Assembly (NCBI RefSeq): GCF_959020145.1
Contig: NZ_CAUEQY010000003.1
Location: 62,001-126,000 of the forward strand
Reading direction: 5' to 3'
Length of the DNA: 64,000 bases
Source: an uncultured Bifidobacterium sp.
GTDB lineage: Bacteria; Actinomycetota; Actinomycetes; Actinomycetales; Bifidobacteriaceae
Translations under genes and position numbers: made by a program
Notes under the pieces: generated by a model
Database searches by the model: none
What the model saw: the letters and a program-made list of their open reading frames with translations, nothing else
Told to the model about the DNA's origin: nothing
Shown here: piece after piece, positions 56,896-64,000 of the stretch
Position numbering within the stretch: the stretch's first letter is position 1
How the letters are laid out: every line of letters starts with the position of its first letter

Positions 56896-58157
56896 CGTGT
56901 GGCTTTCCTGAATAGCGCCACCGTTTCGACATGGTGGGTGGTCGGATAGATGTCGAATGCGCGAATATCGGCAAGATCGTATCCGAGCGAGGCCAATGTG
57001 GCGGTGTCGCGTGCCAGCGATGCCGGGTCGCAGGCGATGTATACGACGCTTCGCGCGCCGGATTCGGCGATCTGCCTGCATACCTTCGCACGTGCGCCGG
57101 CACGCGGCGGATCAAGCACCACGATATCGGGTTTGGCCAAATCGTTGCGTACGTTGGCAAGCGTCTTGGCCACATCGCCCACACGGGCGTCGACATTGCC
57201 CAAATGGATGGCCCTCAGATTGCGCTGCGCGTGTTTGACAGCGGTCTTGCCACCTTCCACGCTCAGCATGCGCGTGCGGCCGGCGCTTAACGTGGCCAAC
57301 GGCAGCGTGAACAGGCCGGAACCGGAATACAAATCCCACAGGCATGCGGAAGCGGCGCCGTCAAGCTCGCCATGCACCAAGGACATCACATGGCCGGTCA
57401 ACGCGATCGGCGCGTGACGGTGCATCTGCCAGAATCCGCCGGCGTCCACACCGTATTCGAATTCACGTCCGCACACCGTCACCTTTTCGGTAAGCTCGCG
57501 ATTGCCCGCCGTCACTTCGCCATCGACGAGCACGGCGTAGTTGTCGGCGATTTCGGCATTGCCGCGAGGCTCGGGAACAGACAGACGAATCTGCGATCCG
57601 GGAGTGAATCCCCCATCCCACACGTGTTCCTTCTCGGCCACGTTAAGCAACGCGCGACTGGCCAACGGCATGGTGTCGATCGGCACACGCACGTGGGTGC
57701 CGCGTCTGCGCATGGACGGTCGGCCGTTCTCGTCCGCGATCATCTCGATGCGGGTACGCCAGTGCAGCCCATGCTCCGCCTCATCCTCGGGCATGCGCTC
57801 GATCGGCACGTCAACGTCGACATGGCCGAGACGTCTCATCTGTTCGGCGATGGACATGGATTTCCATTTAAGCTGTCCGGGCAGTGAGACGTGCACCAAA
57901 TCGGCACCGCCGACGCCGCCGCCCATGGCGAGCGGGCCGGCCAACGGCCATACGGGTTCGACGCGGTCCTCGCTGGCTTCCAGCACTTCCGTCACTTCGC
58001 CAGTCCAAAAACGGTCCTCGCGATCATGTGGCTCGTCCAACACGACGCGTACCAGCTCGCCCGGCAACGCGAATCGCACGAACACGACGCGTCCGTCGAT
58101 GTGGCCGACGCAACGGCCTTGGTCGGCGTATCGTTCGATGCGGATGGTCGATTCCAT
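56892..58157 (-). CDS. TrmA/RlmCD-family RNA (uracil-5-)-methyltransferase
   Basis: 421 residues. N-terminal TRAM domain (DQGRCVGHIDGRVVFVRFAL), then a SAM-binding core with LWDLYSGSGLFTLPLA (motif I), KPDIVVLDPPRAGARAKV (motif IV), VVYIACDPASLARD with the catalytic cysteine, and the end motif FDIYPTTHHVETVALF. Methylates uridine in 23S rRNA or tRNA; which one cannot be said. The start overlaps the DUF3159 stop by one base (TGATG) and the lipoprotein follows with an ATGA overlap. Confidence 0.9.
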   Translation of the reverse strand: MESTIRIERYADQGRCVGHIDGRVVFVRFALPGELVRVVLDEPHDREDRFWTGEVTEVLEASEDRVEPVWPLAGPLAMGGGVGGADLVHVSLPGQLKWKSMSIAEQMRRLGHVDVDVPIERMPEDEAEHGLHWRTRIEMIADENGRPSMRRRGTHVRVPIDTMPLASRALLNVAEKEHVWDGGFTPGSQIRLSVPEPRGNAEIADNYAVLVDGEVTAGNRELTEKVTVCGREFEYGVDAGGFWQMHRHAPIALTGHVMSLVHGELDGAASACLWDLYSGSGLFTLPLATLSAGRTRMLSVEGGKTAVKHAQRNLRAIHLGNVDARVGDVAKTLANVRNDLAKPDIVVLDPPRAGARAKVCRQIAESGARSVVYIACDPASLARDTATLASLGYDLADIRAFDIYPTTHHVETVALFRKATR

Positions 58158-58897
58158 CAGTGCTGTTCCTCCGTTTCGTTGTTGTCGTCCATCGCGTCGG
58201 CGTTTGGTTCGGCCAACGTCTTATGCCGATGCATGGGGGTGGCCACGATGAGGTACGACACCCAGATGGCCAACGCCCAGAACGGAATGCCCATGAGCAG
58301 ACGTGCAGTGCCGAGCCAGCCGACCTGGTTGGACAGGTACAACGGCACCTGCACCACCAGTCGTAGGGAGAACACGCCGATCCACAACGCGGTGATGATG
58401 GTGTACGCGCGGTTCAATGCCTTGTCGTCACGCCAATCGGCAAGCCATGCGCGCAGATGCTCGGTTGGCAGTGTCCGGATGAATTCGATCACCAAGCCAA
58501 GTCCCGGTACACGTACCATCAACGAAATGGCGAGCAGCACGATGTAGAAGGCGTTGGTCAGGAATCCGAACATGTAGTAGTTGCGCGCCTCGTGGCTGTT
58601 CCATGCCCAGATCAGGCAGATGCCGACTGCCAGAAGGCCGGAGACGGCGCCCATGACGGATTGGCGTTGGCATAGGCGGACGATCACCTGCAGTACGGCG
58701 AGGGCTGCGGATACGCCGATGGTCAGATGCAGGTCGGAGGTGATGACGAACATCACCACGAACACCACGCCCGGCAGCATCGATTCGACGACGCCGCGCG
58801 GACCGCCGATTGCGTCGATGACGGAGAAATCGTCGGCATCGCCGGCGTCGGCGAGCGCGCCGAGGCCGGTTCTTTTCTTGGTTTCGGTTTCAGCCAT
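58157..58897 (-). CDS. DUF3159 membrane protein
   Basis: 246 residues with about six helices. It matches the actinobacterial DUF3159 family: FSVIDAIGGPRGVVESMLPG at the beginning, SDLHLTIGVSAALAVLQVIV, then GFLTNAFYIVLLAISLMVR and NRAYTIITALWIGVFSLRLV. Function unknown. As in other actinobacteria it is next to a DUF3710 gene; the methyltransferase overlaps its end. Confidence 0.85.
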   Translation of the reverse strand: MAETETKKRTGLGALADAGDADDFSVIDAIGGPRGVVESMLPGVVFVVMFVITSDLHLTIGVSAALAVLQVIVRLCQRQSVMGAVSGLLAVGICLIWAWNSHEARNYYMFGFLTNAFYIVLLAISLMVRVPGLGLVIEFIRTLPTEHLRAWLADWRDDKALNRAYTIITALWIGVFSLRLVVQVPLYLSNQVGWLGTARLLMGIPFWALAIWVSYLIVATPMHRHKTLAEPNADAMDDNNETEEQH

Positions 58898-58926
58898 GCG
58901 TTTGTGTTTTCGTGGTCGTCGTTCGC

Positions 58927-59775
58927 TCAGCGCACTTCGGAGAACATCGGTCCACGCGACAACGTGGTCTTGACCTCGACCTGCTGGTCGGAGTCAAACG
59001 GTCCCTTCGGCTGGCCTGGAATGTCCATCGTCCTGCCTGCCTGTTCGGCTTCGGCGGCTTCCTTGGCGGCCTTGCGTTCGGCCGGGGCGACCGGCGGATG
59101 CATCGGGATGAGGTCACGCGGGGCCAGCGGGTCCTCGCCGCGTTCCACGACGATGTTGGAGAAAAGCTGGTTCAGCGCCTTGGTTTCGGCGTGGTCCGGA
59201 TCGGTGGCGGCTTTGCCGGAGAAGATGCCGCGCAGCATCCACCGCGGTCCGTCCACACCGACGATGCGGGTGACGACCTTGCGTCCGCCCTTGACCACGA
59301 CCGGCAGTGTCAGTTCGGTGCCGAACACGCCGTCGGTCTCCTTGGCGTCTTTGTTGGCCTCAACCAGGTCGGCGCGCACGTCATCCCACAGTCCCATGGT
59401 CTTCGGCGCGGCGAAGGCTTCGATCTCCACGCTGGAGGATCCGTAGGTGATGGTGGTGCCGAGCACCTGCTGGGTGGCGCGGTTGGCCTTCACGCGCAGT
59501 TCGATGCCTTGGAGGAACGGCAGATAGTAGGCGCCCATGTCGAGGTATTCGTCATAGTCGGGCACGTTCTCGTCGTCGACGTCCCACGGACCGTGCTCAT
59601 CGCCACGGCCGTCGTACTCATCGGATGGTTCCGGAAGGATGGTTTCCTGAATTCCACCGGCGGGCGCCTCAGCGGTTTCGGAGATGGCCTCATCGGCCTT
59701 GTCGTTCTCTTCGGCGGCGGCTTCAGCGGCTTCCTCGCTCTGACGCTTCTTCTTGCCGAATCCAAACAGTCCCAT
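58927..59775 (-). CDS. DUF3710 protein
   Basis: About 282 residues from ATG 59775, preceded by GAGGA six bases upstream. The N-terminus is MGLFGFGKKKRQ followed by an acidic Glu/Ala segment; the conserved DUF3710 core includes GPWDVDDENVPDYDEYLDMG, LWDDVRADLVEAN, GVDGPRWMLRGIFSGKA and LFSNIVVERGEDPLAPRDLI. Unknown function, soluble. First gene of the DUF3710-DUF3159-TrmA-like-lipoprotein operon. A 14-bp palindrome lies 19 bp upstream of the start. Confidence 0.88.
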   Translation of the reverse strand: MGLFGFGKKKRQSEEAAEAAAEENDKADEAISETAEAPAGGIQETILPEPSDEYDGRGDEHGPWDVDDENVPDYDEYLDMGAYYLPFLQGIELRVKANRATQQVLGTTITYGSSSVEIEAFAAPKTMGLWDDVRADLVEANKDAKETDGVFGTELTLPVVVKGGRKVVTRIVGVDGPRWMLRGIFSGKAATDPDHAETKALNQLFSNIVVERGEDPLAPRDLIPMHPPVAPAERKAAKEAAEAEQAGRTMDIPGQPKGPFDSDQQVEVKTTLSRGPMFSEVR

Positions 59776-59793
59776 GATGTTCCTCATTTCATT

Positions 59794-59807
59794 ACGGTTG
59801 CAACCGT
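59794..59807. promoter_or_regulatory. Palindrome in the DUF3710 leader
   Basis: ACGGTTGCAACCGT is a perfect 14-bp palindrome, placed between a TAGGCT-like -10 sequence (minus strand, near 59814) and the ribosome site. Either a repressor operator or the core of a small leader hairpin. Confidence 0.4.
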
Positions 59808-59896
59808 GACTAGCCTAGCACCCATGCTTAATACGGGCTGGGAATCGGAGTGTGTCTCCCGTTGCCCGGCATTGGCCGGATGACGGCCGCAAAAAC

Positions 59897-60757
59897 TCAC
59901 ACGTCGTAGGTGATGCTCAGCGGCGCATGATCCGACCATCGCAGGTCGTAGGTCGGAGCTTTGTCGATGACGAATCCGCGGGCCGTTTCGGCGAGTTCGG
60001 GTGTGGCGAACTGGTAGTCGATCCTCCAGCCGACGTTGTTGTCGAAGGCGCGGCCCCGCTGGCTCCACCAGGTGTACGGTCCTTGGATGTCTCCGCACAG
60101 GGAACGCATCACATCCACGAATTCCAACTCCCCCAGCCATTTGTCCACGTAGGCGCGTTCCTCGGGCAGGAAGCCGGCGTGCTTCTCGTTGGCTTTCGCG
60201 TTCTTGATGTCGAGCGGCGTGTGCGCGATGTTGAAATCGCCGCACAATACCGCCTGCTTGCCGCCGTGCGCCGCTTCATCGCGCAGTTGTCCCATACGTA
60301 CCAGCATGGTGTCGAGGAAACGGTATTTCTGCTTCATTTTCTCCGGATCGTCGGTGTTGCCGGCGTGCACGTACACGCATACGACAGTGACGGTGTAGCC
60401 TTGCGGGGTCTTCACATCCGCTTCGATCCAACGACCGGAATCGACGTCCTCGGCAAGTCCCGGCAGTCCGTAGCGTTTGTCGATGACGGGCAGCGCGGAG
60501 AGCAGACCGACGCCGGCGCGTCCCTTGATACGGCAGATCTCGTTCATGCGATCAAGCCCGCTTTGGTCGGCGATGCGTCCGGCGGTCGCGTATTCGAAGC
60601 CGAATTCGTCGAAGATGGGGTCGATTTCGTTTTGCGGGGCGCGTACTTCCTGCATGCACCACACGTCCGGCGTGTTCTTCGCGGCCCATTGCTCAATGCC
60701 TTTGCGTTTCGCCGCGCGGATTCCATTCACATTCGATGTCGTGATTGTGATCGTCAT
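59897..60757 (-). CDS. xthA: Exodeoxyribonuclease III (AP endonuclease)
   Basis: Cuts DNA at abasic sites and removes 3' blocks in base excision repair. 286 residues. Metal and catalytic residues are in SNVNGIRAA, WCMQEVRAP (Glu), VYVHAG, LCGDFNIAHTPLD (Asp/Asn), WRIDYQFAT and RWSDHAPLSI (Asp-His at the end). AAGG lies five bases upstream of the ATG. Single gene; the Opp operon terminator lies just upstream. Confidence 0.95.
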   Translation of the reverse strand: MTITITTSNVNGIRAAKRKGIEQWAAKNTPDVWCMQEVRAPQNEIDPIFDEFGFEYATAGRIADQSGLDRMNEICRIKGRAGVGLLSALPVIDKRYGLPGLAEDVDSGRWIEADVKTPQGYTVTVVCVYVHAGNTDDPEKMKQKYRFLDTMLVRMGQLRDEAAHGGKQAVLCGDFNIAHTPLDIKNAKANEKHAGFLPEERAYVDKWLGELEFVDVMRSLCGDIQGPYTWWSQRGRAFDNNVGWRIDYQFATPELAETARGFVIDKAPTYDLRWSDHAPLSITYDV

Positions 60758-60783
60758 AGCGCCTTAGCCTAGCCGGAATACAA

Positions 60784-60814
60784 GAAAACCTCCCTTGTGG
60801 GAAGGGAGGTTTTC
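60784..60814 (-). terminator. opp operon terminator
   Basis: A 13-bp stem (60784-60796 with 60802-60814, loop GTGGG) followed on the minus strand by a T-rich run (TTTTC, TTGTATT). It lies 17 bp past the OppDF stop codon. Confidence 0.88.
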
Positions 60815-60830
60815 CAGATGGCTGACGCGA

Positions 60831-62840
60831 TCAGTCGAGTCCGAGCTGCAGCTTGCCGCCCGGGATGGCGTCCAGCAGGTCGCGGGTGTACTGCTTCTTC
60901 GGATGGTCGAAGACCTCGTCGGTGGTGGCATGCTCCACCAGCTTGCCGTGCTGCATCACCACGACCTCATCGGCGATCTGACGCACCACCGCCAGATCAT
61001 GGGTGATGAACAGGTAGCTCAGTCCCTTTTCCGCCTGCAGGTCGTTGAGCAGGCGAAGCACCTGGTCCTGCACCAGCACGTCCAATGCGGAGACGGCCTC
61101 GTCGCAGACGATCACATCCGGATCGAGGGCCATGGCGCGCGCGATGGCGATGCGCTGCCTTTGGCCGCCGGAAAGCTCGTTCGGATAACGGCTCATCACC
61201 GATTCCGGCAATTCCACCATGTCGATGAGCTCGCGCACACGCTTGGCACGGCTCTTCTTGTCTCCGATGCCGTGGATGCGCAGCGGCTCCTCGATGGACC
61301 GGTAGATGGAGTACATGGGGTCGAGCGATCCGTACGGGTTCTGGAACACCGGCTGCACATGACGTCGGAAGTCAAGCAACTCCTTGCCCTTGAATCCGGA
61401 GATGTCTTTGCCATCGTAGGTGACGGTGCCGGCGGTCGGCTCAAGCAGTTTCAGCACCATGTTGGCCACGGTGGATTTGCCGGAACCGGATTCGCCGACG
61501 ATGGCCAATGTGGTGCCCTTCTTGATGGAGAAGCTCACATCGTCGACCGCCTTGAACATCTCCTTCTTGCGCGGCAGTTTGAATTCCTTGGTCAGGTGAT
61601 CCACCGTGATGATGGCTTCGCCCTTCTTCAGGGAATCCTCGTTCACCGCGTGCTCCATGACCGCGGTGGCGTCGCCGCCATGTTCCTTGACGGAGATGAT
61701 GCGCTGCGATGCCAAGGACGGCGCAGCGGCGACCAAACGCTTGGTGTACGGATGCTGCGGATGCTGCAGCACTTCCAGTGAAGGACCGGATTCCACGACC
61801 TGGCCCTTGTACATGACCACGATATGCTGGGCGCGTTCCGCGGCCAGACCGAGATCGTGGGTGATGAACAGCACCGCGGTTCCCAGGGAATCGGTCAGCA
61901 TGTGCAGATGGTCGAGGATCTTCTTCTGCACGGTCACGTCAAGCGCGGAGGTCGGCTCGTCGGCGATGAGCAGTTCCGGACGGCAGGCCAGACCGATGGC
62001 GATCAGCGCACGCTGACGCATGCCGCCGGAGAATTCGTGCGGGAACTGGCGGGCACGGGTGGCGGCGTCAGGCAGACCGGCCTCGGACAGCAGACCGGCG
62101 ATGCGGTCGTCCATGGTGGAGCCGACCACATACTTCTTGGCGATGTACCATGCGTCATCGTCCTTCACCCCGGCTTCAATCAGGCCATCGGCCACACGCC
62201 AGCGGGTTTCGGATCCCGGAACCCATTCCTCGGCGAACCGGGCCATGATCTTGTCAAGCTCGTCACCGCTCTTGCCGATCTTGACAAGAGCCTCCTTGGC
62301 CGCGGCGATCAGATCAGGCAGTTCCTTGGAACCAAGGAAGGTCTCATCGTCATTGCCCTTGAGCTCCACTTCGTCACCGGCCAGGGCCTTGGCGAATTCG
62401 GAACGCTTTTCGTGGTCGATGTCCATGTTGTTGGCCACCAACGCTTCCTTGACCTGGGTGCCGATGCGCCACACCGGGTTCAGGTTGCTCATCGGATCCT
62501 GCGGGACAAGACCCATCTTGCTACCACGGAGCTTGTCGAAATCCTTCTGCTTGAAGCCGGAGATCTCCTGGCCATCAAGCTTGATGGAGCCGCCGACCAC
62601 ATGGCCGGTTCCCGGAAGCAGGCCAAGCACGGCCATGGCGGAAGTGGATTTGCCGGAACCGGATTCGCCGACGATGGCCACCCACTGGCCGGGATACACG
62701 CTGAAGGACGAGTTGCGCACGGCATGCACGGCCTTGCCTTCATCGGTGGTGAAGTCGACCTGGAGGTTCTTGACCTCCAACAGCGGCCCGTGGGCGCGCT
62801 GCATGGCCTCGAGGTTGTTCTCGGTATTCATTTCAGTCAT
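60831..62840 (-). CDS. Oligopeptide ABC transporter, fused OppD-OppF ATPase
   Basis: 669 residues from ATG 62840 with GAAGGG seven bases upstream. Two full nucleotide-binding domains in one chain: the first with VGESGSGKSTSAMAVLGLLP, FSGGMRQRALIAIGLA and LLIADEPTSALDV; the second (about 345-669) with VGESGSGKSTVANMVLKLLE, ELSGGQRQRIAIARAMA and VIVCDEAVSALDVLVQ. A charged insertion of about 90 residues lies between Walker A and signature of the first domain, as in some Gram-positive OppD. Powers peptide uptake with OppB/OppC. Confidence 0.93.
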   Translation of the reverse strand: MTEMNTENNLEAMQRAHGPLLEVKNLQVDFTTDEGKAVHAVRNSSFSVYPGQWVAIVGESGSGKSTSAMAVLGLLPGTGHVVGGSIKLDGQEISGFKQKDFDKLRGSKMGLVPQDPMSNLNPVWRIGTQVKEALVANNMDIDHEKRSEFAKALAGDEVELKGNDDETFLGSKELPDLIAAAKEALVKIGKSGDELDKIMARFAEEWVPGSETRWRVADGLIEAGVKDDDAWYIAKKYVVGSTMDDRIAGLLSEAGLPDAATRARQFPHEFSGGMRQRALIAIGLACRPELLIADEPTSALDVTVQKKILDHLHMLTDSLGTAVLFITHDLGLAAERAQHIVVMYKGQVVESGPSLEVLQHPQHPYTKRLVAAAPSLASQRIISVKEHGGDATAVMEHAVNEDSLKKGEAIITVDHLTKEFKLPRKKEMFKAVDDVSFSIKKGTTLAIVGESGSGKSTVANMVLKLLEPTAGTVTYDGKDISGFKGKELLDFRRHVQPVFQNPYGSLDPMYSIYRSIEEPLRIHGIGDKKSRAKRVRELIDMVELPESVMSRYPNELSGGQRQRIAIARAMALDPDVIVCDEAVSALDVLVQDQVLRLLNDLQAEKGLSYLFITHDLAVVRQIADEVVVMQHGKLVEHATTDEVFDHPKKQYTRDLLDAIPGGKLQLGLD

Positions 62841-62861
62841 CGAATATCCCTTCACTTACAC

Positions 62862-63830
62862 TCAGGCCGTACGGCTCTTCGGATCGAGCGCGTCCTTGAC
62901 GGCGTCGCCCATCATGATGAATGCCAGCACGGTGATGGCCAGCGCGGCGGACGGGTAGAACAGCACCATCGGGTCAGTACGCAGGATGGACTGCGCGTTG
63001 GAGATGTCTCCGCCCCAGCTGACCGTGGTGGTGGGCAGGCCGACGCCCAGGAAGCTCAGCGTGGCCTCGAGCACGATGTAGGTGGCCAGCGAGGTGGTGC
63101 CGACCACGATGATCGGAGCCAGCGAATTCGGCAGGATGTGGCGGAACAGGTTGCGGATCGGGGTGGATCCCAGAGCGGTGGACGCCGTGTTGAATTCAAG
63201 GTTCTTGGCTTCCATCACAGCACCTCGCGCGATTCGTGCCACGGAGGTCCAGCCGAACAGCGTCATCACCAGAATGATCTTCCAGATGGAGCTGCTCGTT
63301 TTGAACATCTGGAGCACCACGATGGCGCCAAGCAGAATCGGCAGCGCGAGGAAGATATCGGTCAGTCGGCTCAGCACGGCGTCGACCCATCCTCCGAAGA
63401 AGCCGGCGATTGCGCCGATCAGCGTTCCGAGCAGCACCACCAGCAGTGTGGCGAACACGCCGACGCTCAGCGAGGTGCGGGTGCCGTAGACCACACGGGA
63501 GTATACGTCGCAACCTTGCAGGTCGAAGCCGAACGGATGGCCTGAGGAAGCCGGCTCAAGGGAATTGTCGAGCGTGCAGTAGTTCGGGTTCTGCTTGGTC
63601 AACACGCTCGGGAACAGCGCCACGAACACGATGAAGATGATCAGCAGTCCGGAGATGATGAACAGCGGGTTCTTACGCAGGGTTCGCCATGCGTCGGCCC
63701 ACATGTTCGAAGCCGGTGCGGATTCGTCCATCGAGTCGACGGCCTTCAGGGGCGTCTCATCGAGCGGTGCCACATAGCGTTCCTGTCCCGGAAGCACGGT
63801 GGAAGGATTGGTCTCATTCATTTCGGTCAT
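62862..63830 (-). CDS. oppC: Oligopeptide ABC transporter permease OppC
   Basis: 322 residues from ATG 63830. An N-terminal cytoplasmic tail, first helix PLFIISGLLIIFIVFVALFP, a periplasmic loop with HPFGFDLQGCDVYSRVVYGT, then five helices with the EAA coupling loop (ARGAVMEAKNLEFNTASTAL, RHILPNSLAPII) and the C-terminal DPKSRTA end. This is the DppC/OppC family layout. The next gene starts 21 bp downstream and OppB ends 18 bp upstream, so it is one operon. Confidence 0.93.
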   Translation of the reverse strand: MTEMNETNPSTVLPGQERYVAPLDETPLKAVDSMDESAPASNMWADAWRTLRKNPLFIISGLLIIFIVFVALFPSVLTKQNPNYCTLDNSLEPASSGHPFGFDLQGCDVYSRVVYGTRTSLSVGVFATLLVVLLGTLIGAIAGFFGGWVDAVLSRLTDIFLALPILLGAIVVLQMFKTSSSIWKIILVMTLFGWTSVARIARGAVMEAKNLEFNTASTALGSTPIRNLFRHILPNSLAPIIVVGTTSLATYIVLEATLSFLGVGLPTTTVSWGGDISNAQSILRTDPMVLFYPSAALAITVLAFIMMGDAVKDALDPKSRTA

Positions 63831-63848
63831 TTCTTGTTCCCTCCCTCG

Positions 63849-64000
63849 ACTCACGCGTAACGGATTCGCGGATCAAGCGCGGCGTACAGCATGTCGACCA
63901 GCAGATTGCAAACCACGAAGATCAGCATGAGCAGCGTCACGATGGACACCACCAGGTTGCCTTCTCCCTTGAGGATGCTCTGATAGGTCAGGTAGCCGAT
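63849..64000 (-). CDS. oppB: Oligopeptide ABC transporter permease OppB, C-terminal part
   Basis: Only the last 50 codons are in the window: a membrane helix with VVSIVTLLMLIFVVCNLLVD, then the family ending DMLYAALDPRIRYA and the stop codon. This is the standard C-terminus of OppB/DppB permeases. The rest lies beyond the right edge, probably followed by the OppA binding protein. Confidence 0.88.

Noticed and set aside
61824..63545. 573-codon plus-strand open frame over the opp genes
   Set aside because: Shadow of two unrelated minus-strand genes; it crosses their boundary.

Overview
The window reads as a chromosomal segment of a Bifidobacterium (high-GC actinobacterium). The call rests on gene content and order: a Lys/Ala- then Asp/Glu-rich N-terminus on the primary sigma factor, a pknB kinase with PASTA repeats, a ftsK-pgsA-cinA-clgR-DUF3046-recA-recX run, a DUF3710-DUF3159 pair, an actinobacterial-type LexA box, and lactic/bifid-style sugar regulators. 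I cannot name the species. No tRNA, 5S/16S/23S rRNA, CRISPR array, prophage or replication origin was seen. Coding density is high. The only stretch over 300 bases without a protein gene (21092-21711) holds the RNase P RNA.

Layout. 1-9.7 kb (mostly minus strand): an Lhr-type helicase running off the left edge, an MFS exporter, topoisomerase IV subunit B, the primary sigma factor and a DUF4192-like protein. 9.8-14.7 kb: a polyprenyl diphosphate synthase and the PASTA kinase on the plus strand, facing a PlsC acyltransferase, then a small membrane protein. 14.72-16.11 kb: an IS3-family element with intact terminal inverted repeats but a frameshifted transposase, sitting 20 bp past trpD. 16.1-31.4 kb is a minus-strand housekeeping block: trpD, secA, hpf, recX, recA, DUF3046, clgR, cinA, pgsA, ftsK, miaA and miaB, with rnpB on the plus strand. 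31.5-35.2 kb: a small alarmone synthetase, an EamA transporter, a Bax-inhibitor-1 family protein and a DUF5067 protein.

35.3-49.2 kb is the accessory part. A histidine kinase/response regulator pair is followed by a 704-residue DUF262 protein with a degenerate DUF1524-like region and a C-terminal RAMA-like domain, a probable anti-phage or DNA-modification-sensing protein. A second two-component system (kinase N-terminus frameshifted at a C4 tract) is divergent from a three-gene ABC-2 exporter. Then come a VOC protein, a MATE exporter, a hexapeptide acetyltransferase and an AraC regulator. 49.2-50.9 kb is a decayed sucrose-type locus: a LacI regulator, strong LacI-type operators and a GH32 gene reduced to its two ends.

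50.9-64 kb returns to core functions: aconitase, a P-type cation ATPase, a lipoprotein/TrmA-like/DUF3159/DUF3710 operon, exonuclease III, and an oligopeptide ABC transporter (OppDF fusion, OppC, start of OppB) running off the right edge. Strong intrinsic terminators separate most transcription units.
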